A DNA stretch of 64,000 nt. Origin: Plazaster borealis. Taxonomy: Eukaryota > Echinodermata > Asteroidea > Forcipulatida > Labidiasteridae. Position numbers and translations under genes: made by a program. This document shows positions 36,101-42,610 of the stretch, piece by piece. Each line of letters opens with the position of its first letter. Positions within the stretch are counted from its first letter, which is position 1. The notes below the pieces were generated by a model, which worked only from the letters and a program-made list of their open reading frames with translations, was not told the origin of the DNA and ran no database searches. Location: contig JAJGQC010000659.1 of the NCBI GenBank assembly GCA_021014325.1, forward strand, positions 62,001-126,000. Direction: 5' to 3'.

Positions 36101-36708
36101 CGTGAATCATGCAATGGCAAACCGATAAACCCATCCTTGCAAGAGCTGAGGGGGCCACCAAGTGCAAGATTTGCCTTTTTTGCATTTTCATCAGCCTTAC
36201 TGGTTTCTTTTAGCAGTAGCAGCTTGTAAAGTGAAAGTGTTTGCTTTCATTTTATTTCTGTGTTCTCTATTGATGAAAACAAAAAACAACCGGCAAAAAG
36301 TATGCACTACGTATGCACTTTTTCATTTCATACAGAGATTATAAAGGCCTAAGTTTATTTCGTGGGGGCAATTTGTGCCATTTTGAAACAGGGTCGATCA
36401 CATCTTTCGCATTATTGATTTTTATGTAATTGTAGTAATGTAAGTTATGTTTACTTTTACTTTCATGGATGAGCCAATATTGGGCATAATGGGGGTGGGG
36501 GTTGATATATCAGTTAGTTTGACACCAGTACATAAGTTACCAAGAGCACATTTTTATACAATTCTGACGACGTTATCGTGACATCATTATAACCGACACT
36601 TGTCAAGGAAAGTCGGATCATCAATGCAAAAGGGCTAAACTACATACCTTTAGAAAACCCCAACAATACGATGAGCACTTTGAGGTTCACACGAAGTTGT
36701 CCCGCCAT
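1..36708 (-). CDS. TIE: Tie/TEK-like receptor tyrosine kinase ectodomain, 13 exons, 3' part outside window
   Basis: Tie receptors are single-pass receptor tyrosine kinases; in vertebrates they bind angiopoietins. Coding exons, in transcript order: 36708-36648, 28436-28116, 12610-12356, 11944-11811, 9959-9801, 8409-8278, 8186-8052, 7959-7828, 6063-5926, 5092-4799, 3754-3446, 3295-3011, 183-1. All junctions are GT/AG and phase 1. The modules are signal peptide, Ig1, Ig2, six EGF and four FN3. Identification rests on the Tie-specific string [11 protein letters not shown] in EGF2, the Ig1/Ig2 junction (ASLLP...TVNRGD against ASFLP...TVDKGD in TEK), and EGF1 ending [12 protein letters not shown]. 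Exon 4 is one base short. Transmembrane and kinase exons are not in the window, so kinase activity is inferred from the family. Similar EGF/FN3 receptors exist, but the Ig1-Ig2-EGF order and the motif make Tie much the best fit. Confidence 0.85.
184..789. other. Intron 12, part left of the Penelope-like element
   Basis: Non-coding intron sequence between exon 13 and the ribozyme-like motif of the Penelope-like element. The left boundary of that element was not located, so part of this stretch may belong to it. No open frame or repeat was recognised. Confidence 0.5.
790..832 (-). ncRNA. Degenerate hammerhead-ribozyme-like motif of the PLE
   Basis: On the minus strand, CCGATGAG is followed by a hairpin (GTGCC, loop AAGAA, GGCAT), then GAAAAC, an AA turn and GTTA. 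This matches a hammerhead core with a very short stem III (AAC/GTT) and a 4-bp stem I (GTAA with TTGC, or CGTAA with one extra base). The canonical CUGA box reads CCGA (U4 to C), so activity is doubtful. The position just 3' of a PLE reverse transcriptase is where such ribozymes are known in PLEs. Folding was done by eye. Confidence 0.5.
941..2864 (-). pseudogene. Penelope-like reverse transcriptase, frameshifted into four pieces
   Basis: Four overlapping frames read in order from right to left: 2864-2490 (N-terminal region with KGLNFVPTP), 2608-2099 ([27 protein letters not shown]), 2190-1381 (RT core) and 1483-941 (C-terminal linker with [10 protein letters not shown] and HWSLIRN). In the RT core, motif A is [11 protein letters not shown], motif B is [11 protein letters not shown] and the catalytic box is YRDD, as in Penelope RTs. 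At least three frame breaks make it inactive as it stands. The tail after [18 protein letters not shown] ends at a stop with no endonuclease domain. Confidence 0.85.
3011..3295 (-). CDS. TIE: Exon 12: FN3 module 3
   Basis: The acceptor TTCATTCCAG is followed by [11 protein letters not shown], and the donor is CAAG|GTAATT. It is 285 bases, phase 1 to phase 1. FN3 hallmarks are IEFAWDIP (the tryptophan strand), YQYRYRR and [22 protein letters not shown]. The Y-x-F-x-V-R-A segment with downstream GPWS is typical of fibronectin III in receptor kinases. Two cysteines (IPCG, TPCT) may form an extra disulfide. Confidence 0.85.
3446..3754 (-). CDS. TIE: Exon 11: FN3 module 2
   Basis: The acceptor TTGTTCTTAAAG is followed by [12 protein letters not shown], and the donor is TCAA|GTAAGT. 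It is 309 bases, phase 1 to phase 1. FN3 features are [17 protein letters not shown] and the C-terminal strand [20 protein letters not shown]. Several N-x-S/T sites suggest an extracellular glycoprotein. It is the nearest relative in the window of exon 13. Confidence 0.85.
4799..5092 (-). CDS. TIE: Exon 10: FN3 module 1
   Basis: The acceptor TTTCAG is followed by [16 protein letters not shown], and the donor is AAGG|GTAAAT. It is 294 bases, phase 1 to phase 1. It contains [17 protein letters not shown] and [20 protein letters not shown], an FN3 fold with the usual tryptophan and tyrosine positions. The first half is duplicated just upstream in the transcript at 5213-5382. It directly follows the EGF block; vertebrate Ties have an Ig domain at this point that I could not find here. 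Confidence 0.85.
5213..5382 (-). pseudogene. Half-duplicated FN3 exon with in-frame stop; possible alternative last exon
   Basis: Positions 5221-5382 copy the first half of exon 10, including the acceptor (AACTG... GTTTCAG) and intronic sequence upstream of it. In phase 1 it reads [16 protein letters not shown] and continues to THTLSWSP and IVNYVYKL, but the homology ends and a TAA follows at 5213-5215. No donor was seen. It is either a dead duplicate, or, if exon 9 splices to it, a terminal exon giving a truncated receptor with EGF domains but no membrane anchor. Differences from exon 10 include both conservative and non-conservative changes. Confidence 0.65.
5926..6063 (-). CDS. TIE: Exon 9: EGF-like module 6
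   Basis: The acceptor is TGTTTCAG and the donor CAAG|GTATGA; 138 bases, phase 1 to phase 1. It begins [18 protein letters not shown] and ends [12 protein letters not shown]. The cysteine pattern is that of laminin-type/Tie EGF repeats. It is more diverged than exons 6-8, with [18 protein letters not shown] in the middle. Confidence 0.85.
6064..7827. other. Intron 8
   Basis: A non-coding intron of about 1.76 kb. It holds a poly-C tract near 6888 and the tandem duplication at 7205-7617, and nothing else was recognised. Confidence 0.6.
7205..7617. repeat. 206-bp tandem duplication, two copies
   Basis: Two direct copies start at 7205 and 7411 with AGTTGGATTTGGGTAACATT and run through GATTCAGTGAACCTTTCTGA to GTGCAGTCAGCGACTGC. 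Differences are a few substitutions and homopolymer length changes, so the duplication is moderately recent. It lies within intron 8. Confidence 0.85.
7828..7959 (-). CDS. TIE: Exon 8: EGF-like module 5
   Basis: The acceptor is CTTTTCAG and the donor CAAG|GTATGC; 132 bases, phase 1 to phase 1. It reads [20 protein letters not shown] and ends [12 protein letters not shown]. It is closely similar to exons 6 and 7 in both coding and flanking intron sequence, indicating recent exon duplication. Confidence 0.88.
8052..8186 (-). CDS. TIE: Exon 7: EGF-like module 4
   Basis: The acceptor is CTTTTCAG and the donor CAAG|GTATGG; 135 bases, phase 1 to phase 1. It reads [21 protein letters not shown] and ends [12 protein letters not shown]. 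It is one codon longer than exons 6 and 8. The short introns on each side (about 90 bases) are similar to each other, as expected for tandem duplication. Confidence 0.88.
8278..8409 (-). CDS. TIE: Exon 6: EGF-like module 3
   Basis: The acceptor is TGTTTCAG and the donor CAAG|GTACGG; 132 bases, phase 1 to phase 1. It reads [20 protein letters not shown] and ends [12 protein letters not shown]. It is the first of three near-identical EGF exons. Confidence 0.88.
8410..9800. other. Intron 5
   Basis: About 1.4 kb of intron. The open frames seen on either strand near 8812-9107 have no domain and look accidental. Nothing was recognised. Confidence 0.55.
9801..9959 (-). CDS. TIE: Exon 5: EGF-like module 2 with Tie signature
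   Basis: The acceptor is TGTACTTAG and the donor AAAG|GTACAT; 159 bases, phase 1 to phase 1. It carries the diagnostic [16 protein letters not shown], nearly identical to the second EGF module of vertebrate Tie1 and TEK ([11 protein letters not shown] is exact), then [12 protein letters not shown]. The first cysteine of the vertebrate module (the KAC position) is not evident here. This is the single strongest piece of evidence for the gene's identity. Confidence 0.92.
10930..11068. mobile_element. MITE, 139 bp, TA-flanked
   Basis: Inverted ends GACCGTGCAAGTCTCG and CGAGACTTGCACAGTC enclose a short unique middle and are bordered by TA on both sides. Inner arms also pair (GTTCGAACATTTTTGGGACC against GGGTCCCAATGTTCGAA). 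It has no coding capacity and lies in intron 4. Confidence 0.75.
11811..11944 (-). CDS. TIE: Exon 4: EGF-like module 1, one base short
   Basis: The acceptor TTCTGTAACAG is strong and the donor is CAAA|GTAAGT. The protein reads [20 protein letters not shown] and ends [14 protein letters not shown], matching the first Tie EGF (KWGPEC...CICPPGF). The exon is 134 bases, not a multiple of three. From the phase-1 acceptor the frame starts with the expected cysteine and then leaves the EGF frame at a homopolymer (T7G5 on the plus strand, 11929-11940). One extra base there would restore the exon, so either the assembly has an indel or this allele is frameshifted. Confidence 0.8.
12356..12610 (-). CDS. 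TIE: Exon 3: Ig-like module 2
   Basis: The acceptor is TTGACATCCACAG and the donor ATAG|GTGAGC; 255 bases, phase 1 to phase 1. It starts [20 protein letters not shown], has a tryptophan (KWRIN), the Ig signature [10 protein letters not shown] and ends [12 protein letters not shown] exon 3 starts and ends the same way (ASFLP, TRLIVR). Only one cysteine is present, so there is no canonical intradomain disulfide, as in vertebrate Tie Ig2. Confidence 0.88.
14893..15844 (+). repeat. Cluster of eight GTAACGCGAGTTACC palindromic motifs
   Basis: The 15-mer GTAACGCGAGTTACC occurs exactly at 14893, 15078, 15097, 15432 and 15830. Variants are at 15061 (GTAACACGAGTTACC), 15634 (GTAACATGAGTTACC) and 15448 (shortened at the left). 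Arms GTAAC/GTTAC flank a four-base GCGA centre, and all copies have the same orientation. Spacing is irregular (19 to about 400 bases) and the spacers are unrelated, so this is not an ordinary tandem satellite. Confidence 0.9.
17925..18082. mobile_element. Fragment of palindromic MITE (same family as 24626-24820)
   Basis: It shares AATAAGCAGGATACCAGTCA, TTTTGGCTGGTACC and the CATTCTAGTGAGCGTAATTTT type sequence with the complete copy at 24626-24820. The left end is degraded. The right end TGTAATTGGCCC is near the expected terminus. Confidence 0.65.
18955..19102. mobile_element. MITE, about 148 bp, inverted GGNGCCGATTTCACAAAG ends
   Basis: The left end GGAGCCGATTTCACAAAG pairs with the right end CTTTGTGAAATCGGCCCC. 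The interior includes GTGACATCACACTTTACTAA and ATTGATCTTAG-like arms. A partial relative starts at 33826 (GATTTCACAAAGCACTAAG). It is non-coding. Confidence 0.75.
19142..19345. mobile_element. Foldback MITE, 204 bp, TA-flanked
   Basis: The ends CACTGCAAAAACTGGGGTG and CCCCAAGTTTTTGCCGTG are bordered by TA dinucleotides. Inner words GGTGTTAAAATTGACACC and its variants recur on both arms, making a long imperfect hairpin. A relative is at 38840-39036. Confidence 0.8.
19972..21147 (+). mobile_element. 5'-truncated Gmr1-like LTR retrotransposon copy
   Basis: From 19973 the sequence matches the last part of the RNase H region of the element at 53104-59690 (TTGGAGAAATTCAAAACC onward) and ends at the same stop near 20099. 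The untranslated tail, a purine tract (ATGGGGGGAGA) and one LTR follow. All of gag, PR, IN, RT and most of RNase H are missing. It lies in intron 2, antisense to the host gene. Confidence 0.85.
20315..21147 (+). repeat. LTR of the truncated Gmr1-like copy
   Basis: It starts TGTTATGAGATCCTAATAC and ends GGATCGTAACA. It is clearly homologous along its length to the LTRs at 51131, 53104 and 58870 but is more diverged, including a short insertion (GCCGTTGTGAAGG) near 20410. This makes it an older insertion. Confidence 0.85.
21726..22817. mobile_element. Foldback TIR element, 1092 bp, inserted in an exon, TA duplication
   Basis: The ends CACTGTAAAATAATGGGC and TTTTTACAGTG are bordered by TA on both sides (21724-21725, 22818-22819). 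Removing it with one TA rejoins the pseudogene frame between IREK and PTSGVKHYY. Inner arms are long inverted copies: GGTTAGTTTTTAACTAAAT at about 22180 and its complement at about 22413, and ATGGCGAGTGG on both strands. Short words such as TTTACC and TACCCA recur near both ends. No transposase was seen. Confidence 0.85.
22431..22512 (-). CDS. First-exon-like segment carried by the foldback element
   Basis: An ATG at 22512 opens [20 protein letters not shown], ending ...VIRLFEG at a splice donor GAAG|GTTAGT, phase 1 after 27 codons. The opposite arm (from 22098, plus strand) starts with the same ATGGCGAGTGG but is frame-disrupted. It resembles the first exon at 42611-42686 in length, phase and pattern (L-x-x-R followed by V/I and F-x-G). 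The function is unknown; the start of a SAM-like helical domain is a guess. Confidence 0.45.
23090..23564. repeat. Inverted repeat (about 62 bp arms) flanking a pseudogene exon
   Basis: 23090-23150 (ATTTTGTTGTAAACTGAAGA onward, ending CAAAATAACACT) is nearly the exact reverse complement of 23503-23564. The arms enclose the exon-like block 23151-23401. A separate hairpin, with arms CAATTTTTTTCTTCTATTAC and its complement, lies next to it at 23040-23088. Confidence 0.85.
24626..24820. mobile_element. Palindromic MITE, 195 bp
   Basis: The left end GGGCCCAATTTCATGGAGCT pairs with the right end AGCTCTATGAAATTGGGCCC. Inner arms continue (GCTTAAGCA against TGCTCAAGC, GCAGGATACCAG against CTGGTATCC). 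Fragments of the same family are at 17925-18082 and 41605-41687. Confidence 0.85.
26205..26255 (-). CDS. Candidate small first exon in intron 2
   Basis: The ATG at 26255 is in a good context (AAAATGTCG) and reads [17 protein letters not shown] in 17 codons, then meets a donor-like GAG|GTATAC. The acidic, serine-rich start is typical of N-termini of nuclear or transposon-derived proteins. Two CRE sites lie 100-140 bases upstream. No downstream exon was recognised, so it may be an orphan remnant. Confidence 0.3.
26356..26392. promoter_or_regulatory. Pair of perfect CRE palindromes (TGACGTCA)
   Basis: TGACGTCA occurs at 26356-26363 and 26385-26392, 29 bases apart. This is the CREB/ATF consensus site in its full palindromic form. 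The pair lies upstream of the small candidate exon at 26205-26255 and within intron 2 of the Tie-like gene. Function is inferred. Confidence 0.45.
28116..28436 (-). CDS. TIE: Exon 2: Ig-like module 1
   Basis: The acceptor is AACGAATTCAG and the donor ACAG|GTGAGT; 321 bases, phase 1 to phase 1. It starts [15 protein letters not shown] right after the signal peptide. It aligns by eye with the N-terminal domain of [11 protein letters not shown] with SLTCIASGW, and [19 protein letters not shown] with AYFCEGRVRGEAIRIRTMK. The exon encodes no cysteine at all, so both cysteines of the vertebrate Ig1 disulfide are replaced. One N-x-T site is present (NWT). Confidence 0.85.
29220..30850. repeat. Degenerate short-word repeat domain, about 1.6 kb
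   Basis: Variants of GAAATGATTTCG, GCACGAAAT, AATAATTTTGAGC and TCGAGCGCA recur many times on both strands in changing order. Typical spacing is 15-40 bases, with no fixed period visible. The composition looks like a very old, scrambled satellite. There are no coding frames. Confidence 0.65.
32775..33133. repeat. Tandem duplication, about 190 bp unit, two copies
   Basis: Copies start near 32775 and 32963 and both contain CTGTAACATCGAT, GGGGTCCAGG, a GCGAAGCCC or GAAGCCC word, TGAGCTTTTGGCC, AATCAAGCCTCTGTGTGCC and AAAACAGAGAA. Small indels separate them. Within each copy the word GGGGTCCAGG is itself repeated. Confidence 0.85.
33781..33815 (-). mobile_element. Possible Helitron 3' terminus (hairpin plus CTAG)
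   Basis: Read on the minus strand, TCTAGCGGGACCCGCGC, a TA-rich turn and GCGGGTTTCCCGCTAG form a GC-rich hairpin ending CTAG followed by T. That is the layout of a Helitron 3' end (hairpin, CTRR, insertion before T). Related words TCCCGCTAGA recur at about 34184 and 34725 and could mark the opposite end or nested copies. No Rep/helicase was seen, so it would be non-autonomous. Confidence 0.4.
34499..34720. repeat. Two tandem copies of about 115 bp
   Basis: Both copies contain GAAACTTA, AATAAGCCAATAAGCCAAAG, ACCCATCTGGTTAAACG and GCTAGCGT. The second begins near 34615. They lie within the region bounded by the TCCCGCTAGA words. Confidence 0.8.
34881..35081. repeat. GC-rich minisatellite, 67-bp unit, three copies
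   Basis: Units start at 34881, 34948 and 35015 with GCCTCCGTTCCCCGCCCC and include TCCCACGTGCTCTA and CCCGCGCCT. The open frames across it on the minus strand are Arg/Gly/Ala low complexity created by the repeat, not a gene. Confidence 0.9.
35126..35205. repeat. Two copies of about 40 bp with CpG-rich core
   Basis: GTACGCGCGCGCGGCCCATA followed by GCAACAGT occurs twice, at about 35134 and 35175. The CCATAGCAAC word resembles an RFX half-site, but there is no other support for regulation. Confidence 0.75.
35376..35400. repeat. (CA)n microsatellite
   Basis: An uninterrupted AC run of about 25 bases. Confidence 0.95.
36648..36708 (-). CDS. TIE: Exon 1: start codon and signal peptide
   Basis: The ATG at 36708 reads [20 protein letters not shown]: a short positive N-region, then the hydrophobic core VLIVLLGF. 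The donor is AAAG|GTATGT, phase 1, and it joins exon 2 to give ...FSKGVLAVVD. Length and composition fit a secretory signal peptide. This ATG was chosen because it is the only one that gives a signal peptide in phase with exon 2. A TATA-like TATATATTAAG lies about 45 bases upstream (36749-36759), but the transcription start is not known. Confidence 0.75.
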
Positions 36709-38839
36709 GACCTTCTGTCCGCAGACATTTGCTGCTGTCTCTTGCTTAATATATAACCACTCTGAGAAGGAAAAACAATATATACAAATTATATAACTAA
36801 TAAAATCAAACAAGGAACTTACGAAATGTATTGTTGACCAATGACAGATAACTAAAGTTGTTCAAATTAAGATTGTGGAGGTTGACCGGCTGCCAAATTT
36901 GCTTATTCGTCGTTAAATAACCTGGAAAGTTCCTCCTTTAAAAGAAAAAGGAAATCCGGGTGTCTGTTGCTTTATTTAAAAGATGTTGTTAAAACAAGAA
37001 GGCCAGTTATAGTTTATTTTGAATTCTGAATGTCATATCCTTAAGTTCTCGTGTTTCCTTAATTGGTCTAGCTAAGATTTGAACCAGATTAAATTTTAAA
37101 CTTGAATACAAATGCAAACTTTAAAGTAGATAACATATACGAAAGGAAAACTCAGAACTAAAATCGACTATATTTTCTGTAAAAGGGAATGTATACGGAA
37201 TTTATTTTACTTAAAAGGTCATATGACTTGACATTTTCTAAGATTTAAACTAAATTGCTGTGTCGTTAATAAATTACAGACAACTTGGTTATGCAAGTGA
37301 GGTTTCCATTGCACAATATGCCTCTACCCAAGCTAAGTTCTAAATGTTAAACAAATCCATTTATGAAATGAGGGGAAAGCTCAGAGGAATAACTTAAATC
37401 CCAGTTGTTAGTAGAACAATAAAATAACCACACTTGACATAAACTTCCTTGTCAAACAAGTGGAAGTTCACCCTCGCTCATCTGAGAAATAGACATGGCA
37501 AGGCTGAGTAGTAGTCATCACTTTTGACGTAGTGGACATATTTATAGCATCGAAGCAAGGGCAGCGTTCAAGAACGAATCATAAAACCCGGTCTGTTTGA
37601 AGACAATACATTGCTTTTAGTTTTCATGATTATTATTGTGCAGATGATGATCCCATTCTCAAAATTGCACAAATCATTTGGCAAACTAGTAGGAAAGGGA
37701 CAAACAAAGAACACAAATGAGGGGAAAAAACCCTAATTTTGTAAAACTCGGTGTCTATTTACGTGTTAATATTGTATTCACGAGCCGTATTTTCCTTTTA
37801 AATGCTAATTGCTATCATATTTGATTTAATCTATATGATTGAAGACAGTGCTCATGTTTTGTGTAATCTACCATGAATAACAAACTTTTACAAATGTGGG
37901 CTAAATCCGTCGTATGAGTCAGCAGAAAACGCACAGTTTTCAGACATTGTTCGTAACGTGGGTTGTTTACAACCGAGATCAGCTGTTGCCCACTTTTTAA
38001 AAGGTTTTCAAATACAAATTTCTCCAATATAATTTCATTTCAGAGGAAAAAGTTTTCACAGAAAAAAAATGTTGTTAGTGTAAACTTAATAATCAGTGAG
38101 CTTTCATACTAAAATTAATTAATGATTATTTGTTGTCCTTACCAATCCTGTATATTACATTTAAGGAAACGTAAGAAAAAAAGAAAAGAAAAAAAAAACA
38201 CTTGGGGAACCATTATAAAATCATTTTTTATTTTTTTATCAAAATAAGCGATAGACAACTGGATTTCCTGTTTAGTTATGAGGAGGAACTATCCAGTTTA
38301 ATTCATGTCAAATCTTCATCCAGACTACCCAAATATAAATAATGAATATACAAAACAGTTTCGAATGTTCGCAGTGTATACATGAGTAGTAATGGAGCTC
38401 ATTGAAGTTCTCAATCAAATCATTTCATAGCAAATGTTACTCATTTGATTTATTTGGAAAATAATGGCGCTTTAAACCCAGTCACTATACACAATGACAA
38501 TATTTAGAATGACAAACTCATCTGCCAACAATTGTTTTGGATACATACCTCTTTGAATAGCGACCTTGCACTCTAACACACAAAGATAAAGACCAGATTC
38601 ATGAGAACTAGGAAAGTGAACATTATCAGTCAGTTATTTGTATAATCTTTCGATGTAAAAAATTACGGCTGCTATTTGGGGGTTACATTAAGTTTGACAC
38701 ATTGAATGCAAGATATTAGTCACTTGTAAAGAAACCATTACTAGGGTCACAATGTAACTACGATAATTTATTCCGATATGTAAGAAAAAACAATTTCCCT
38801 CTTGGGTTTGACCACAGACGGCTTTTAAATGTAAATGTA
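36709..38839. other. Upstream region of the Tie-like gene; nothing coding seen
   Basis: AT-rich intergenic or 5' regulatory sequence. Short frames (for example near 37815-38027) have no recognisable domain. No repeats longer than simple A/T tracts were noted. Confidence 0.5.
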
Positions 38840-39036
38840 CACTGTAAAAACTGGGGTGTTAACATTGACACCATGGGCGCTGTCACATTAAAGATACCGG
38901 AGAGAGAATCAAAATTAACATCTTAGGGTGTTAACATAACACCGATGTCATTGTTTTTGCAGAAATAAGTGTTAATTTAACACACTATATTGCAAATTTT
39001 GATTCTTCTGTGTGACAACACCCAGTCTTTACAGTG
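38840..39036. mobile_element. Foldback MITE, 197 bp, TA-flanked
   Basis: The left end CACTGTAAAAACTGGGGTG is close to that of the MITE at 19142; the right end is AGTCTTTACAGTG. Both ends are bordered by TA (38838-38839, 39037-39038). The interior shares GAATCAAAATTAACATC and GTGTTAACATAACACC type words. Confidence 0.8.
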
Positions 39037-39477
39037 TACATGTATGGAGGCCGCCTTCGCGAGAACCCGGTGGCGATTGTGCGACACAAACGCTTGACCC
39101 AGACTAAACATAGTGAAATACTGTATCGTCAATCAATAACACAGACACGCGCAGATATGATAGGTGAAAAGTTGCTCATAAGAGTGTTTGAATGTTGCGA
39201 TCTGATGAGGGTACAGTTTGTTCGATATAACAAAGTTGGTGTTCTCTGAGAAAGTGTGTATTGAAAACAGGTTCATTTTAAACTGCATTTTTACATTTAT
39301 GGTTATTTTTCAAATTTACGGCTTAAAATTGTTATCATAGTCCGAAAATTGCTATCGAAACAGGATTTTACCATTTTCTCCTTTGAATTGTGAAAAACAT
39401 GCTCCAGATTTTACGAATCAATTTTGTCAGCAATATGTCGCACATTTTGTCATGTTTGAGGCTCAATGGGAAAAAAA

Positions 39478-39690
39478 CTATCCCCTCCTCTTTTTCACTT
39501 GGTTTAAGTCGCGAAGGATAAACAAATCTATCACTTCCACTTTTTGGCTAGGTTTGAGGAAGAAGGGATACAAAATTATACCCCTCCTTATTTCGGCTGG
39601 GTTTGAGAAGCAAAGGATACACAAATCTATCCCCTCCTCTTTTCGGCTGGGTTTGAGGAACAAGGGATACAACACTCTATCCCCTTACTA
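39478..39690. repeat. Tandem repeat, about 66-bp unit, 3-4 copies
   Basis: Units carry CTATCCCCTCCTC, TCGGCTGGGTTTGAG and AGGGATACA in order, with the first copy most diverged. The open frames along it (both strands) are periodic because of the repeat. Confidence 0.85.
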
Positions 39691-41143
39691 ACATTATTAC
39701 CACTCGCACCACAAATAAACTCCTAAAGGTATAAATAAAAAGACCGTTAAAAGATATTTTTAAAAGTGCACCCGATTCTTACTTTGTTCCTCCAGCAATA
39801 TTTTATGAAGAAAATCAGCATGACTTTAACATTTTGGAAACAACTTCAAGAAAAGTTGCAAAAAGGAAAAAAAATAGTTAAAAAATTAACCTGTTTGAAT
39901 GATAATGTATTAGAATGTTATATTTAGAGCATGGGTATAGACCTAGAGCAAAGTTCGTGCGTCAATCATTCGTTTGAAGTCTAGGGAACACAAACCTCCA
40001 TTTAGATGAAGTTTTCCCAGTGTAAAGTATCTGGTAGAACAAGCTTGGTGTGGAGGGCAATTTACCCCCGACTAACAATAACTAAGGGTTAAGGAAATTT
40101 CTTTATAAATTGGGGGTAAGCATTGTTGACTTGACTTTGCTCCATGTTGTTGTACACTCTAAATTACAAGGATTTAAATTTAAATCCACAGGATTAAATT
40201 TTAAATATTTCAAGGAGTGTGGTTAGGGACCAATCTGCGTGGATTTAAAATGAATCTTTCAAAAGATTTTAAAAAATTAGTCTTTGGAGGATTACTTAAA
40301 TTAATCCAAGTGGATTAAAATGCTTCAAACTTTACAGATTTAACCTTTACCCTTTGATAATTAAAACCTAGTCTGTTTGGATTTATTTATAAACTTTCCT
40401 TGGGATTAAAATATAAACACCCAATTATGGACCAGGAGATTTACCTATAAATAAAAATAATCGGAAACAGCCAATCGAAATTCTCGACCAATTTTTTAAC
40501 TTTATTGTCAAGTAAATAAATACAATGCACAAAGTTTCACAGATAAACCTTTACATAGTACGTCAATTACAAGAGGTACATTTTTTAGATTGTTAACTGT
40601 TTTTGTAAGTGCGAAAGATTGAATTAAGAATGAGAAAAAACACCAATAGTTTTGACTTATATCCGATGGATCGTACACTTGCGACGTGTATCAAGCTTAA
40701 GAGGATAAGTTTAGACAACGGATTAAACATTGTTAAAGAGAACCATGTCTGCTTCAGCTGCCTCGAAAGCCAGGAAAGGGCCATGTGTTTACATGTTCAA
40801 GAAGAGGATAGTGCACAGGAAATGGAATCCAGTGTAAACAGTTTCACCACCAGTTTTTAGGCCCACAGCAAACGACCAGTCCAGGCAGTGTTGCAGTCAG
40901 TGCAACCCGAGCAGAAGTATTACTACCACTGTCCTACACAAGTGCAGACATGGGAACTCGGATTACACAACCAGCAAATAAATGGTCATAGATAACCGCT
41001 CCAGATTTTTAGCGGTATTTTTTTTAAAAACTAGAACACCTTTTTTAACTGAAATGTGCACATTTAATTTTTATTTTTACCTCGTAACTTATATAGGATT
41101 AACACAATGGAACACTTCCAAAAACCAAAAGTATACTTTCCCT

Positions 41144-41450
41144 TTAAACATATTTAACAGCGGTTGCGAAAGATCGAACCAGAGGCTTTACCCTGGAGGG
41201 AGGCATCACTCCATAGATGAAAGCGGCAAAGAATTCAAAAAAGCTGTTCAAAACTTTTGGGTAGTCCAACCCGAACACATAGAAAGTTTTGAACAACTTA
41301 TCAAATGCTTCCACCACTGTCGAACCGCCACTGATAGGAAAAGAGTCCATGCACAAGAAAAACTGATTTGGCTTCTTTTCTGGCCCCAGGGTATTACTGG
41401 CTGCCTTATCCCTTTCACTTTGATGCTGTCAACTGCATGTTCGATATGTG
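41144..41450 (-). CDS. Terminal exon of element-borne gene, C-terminal domain
   Basis: Possible acceptors are near 41430-41475 (CAACAG, ATGCAG, TTGACAG); the frame then runs without a stop to TAA at 41144. It reads KKPNQFFLCMDSF, then STVVEAFDKLFKTFYVFGLD, YPKVLNSFFEFFAAFIYGV and PPSRVKPLVRSF. The pattern V-x-x-AFD-x-LFK-x-x-YVFG with a following helical F/Y-rich stretch resembles the C-terminus of a family of uncharacterised animal proteins that often carry SAM-like N-terminal domains. That resemblance is from memory of the pattern, not a search. Its function is unknown. Confidence 0.5.
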
Positions 41451-42610
41451 TCCCCGCCTGTTGTTTAAAGAAAACAAACAGATGTAATTCAAATATAGAG
41501 ATTTATTTTGACAAGGTTTGAAAGTTGCTGTTATTAAATGGGAGGAAGTATTGTTCTGGTCGTAAGGAAATGTTTTGATGAATTTTGCATGAATTTTGCA
41601 TCTTGCAATTTTTTGCTAAGCAGATTTTTGTTGCTAAACAGATTTTTGTTGCTTTACAGCTTTATGAAATTGGACCTTGCTGTTTACAAACTTGCTGAAA
41701 TCATGTTATTGTTTTGTTCTCTAGCGGTCGTTTCACGACCAAGTAAACGACCAAGTTCTGTGTCCATTTTTTTTTACTGTACATCATTGTTTCTGCAAAT
41801 CATTTTCAGTTCAGCTTTCGTCTGCGATGCACGGAATAAACCATTCGTTATGAATGAAGGAAACAAAATGGACATGATAATGTTGTGTATCTGTTCTTGC
41901 TTTTTTGTGGAAATTAGAAAATTAGGTGTTTAATCTAGCCCCCCCCCCCCTATAATTATCGTGTTAAGCAAGTTAGGCATAGCGCTAGCGTTGGACGTAC
42001 TCGTCTAGTTAATACAGTAGCCACATCAGCTAGATGTTGAGTTATTTATGTCTAAAGTATATCTTGTAAGTTAAAGATACAATGTATTACATTTTCAATG
42101 AAGAACCAGAAATGTGTGTAACGTGCATGTCAACTTGTTTTTCGATGAAGAACTACAGTACACACACTGTCATCAGTACGTGTATACCGTGTGTGCGTGA
42201 TCAAGCGATGCGCGTATACGTAAAACACACGGGCGTAGAGTGTGTGTGACTAAACTGGTGATTATCATCTCACTTTTGTTGTTTTACGACGACACTAGGC
42301 CTATCTTTGACTAATTACTATGGCAATACGCCAATAAGTGATAAGAAATTAGTAAGTAATTGGAGAAGTTAAACATTCACTGAATCGTATTAGATGTCAA
42401 TCTGCAAGCCAGTGCAGTAATATTGCAGATTTGCAGCTGGGCAAAGAACAAATACATTTTTTAATCACGCCTTTTTTTAAAACAGCCTGACTGTGTGTGT
42501 ACTATGTGTACTATCACGGTACTGTAGTCGAGGCCTAACGACGCTAGTCAAGAAACTTTTTAACGGCCTAAAACATACCGTTTTTCTACATAAAAACTAG
42601 ATTTACTTAC

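Larger units (their letters stand above)
28437..36647. other. Intron 1, about 8.2 kb
   Basis: It holds the degenerate repeat domain (29220-30850), the tandem copies at 32775-33133, a possible Helitron end, and GC-rich minisatellites near 35 kb. The rest (28437-29219, 30851-32774, 35401-36647) shows only AT-rich sequence, poly-G/poly-C tracts (31297, 31399, 31901) and low-complexity A runs. No exon was recognised. Confidence 0.7.

Noticed and set aside
40982..41521. Plus-strand 179-residue frame inside the TIR element
   Set aside because: It is antisense to the better supported minus-strand terminal exon and has no domain of its own.
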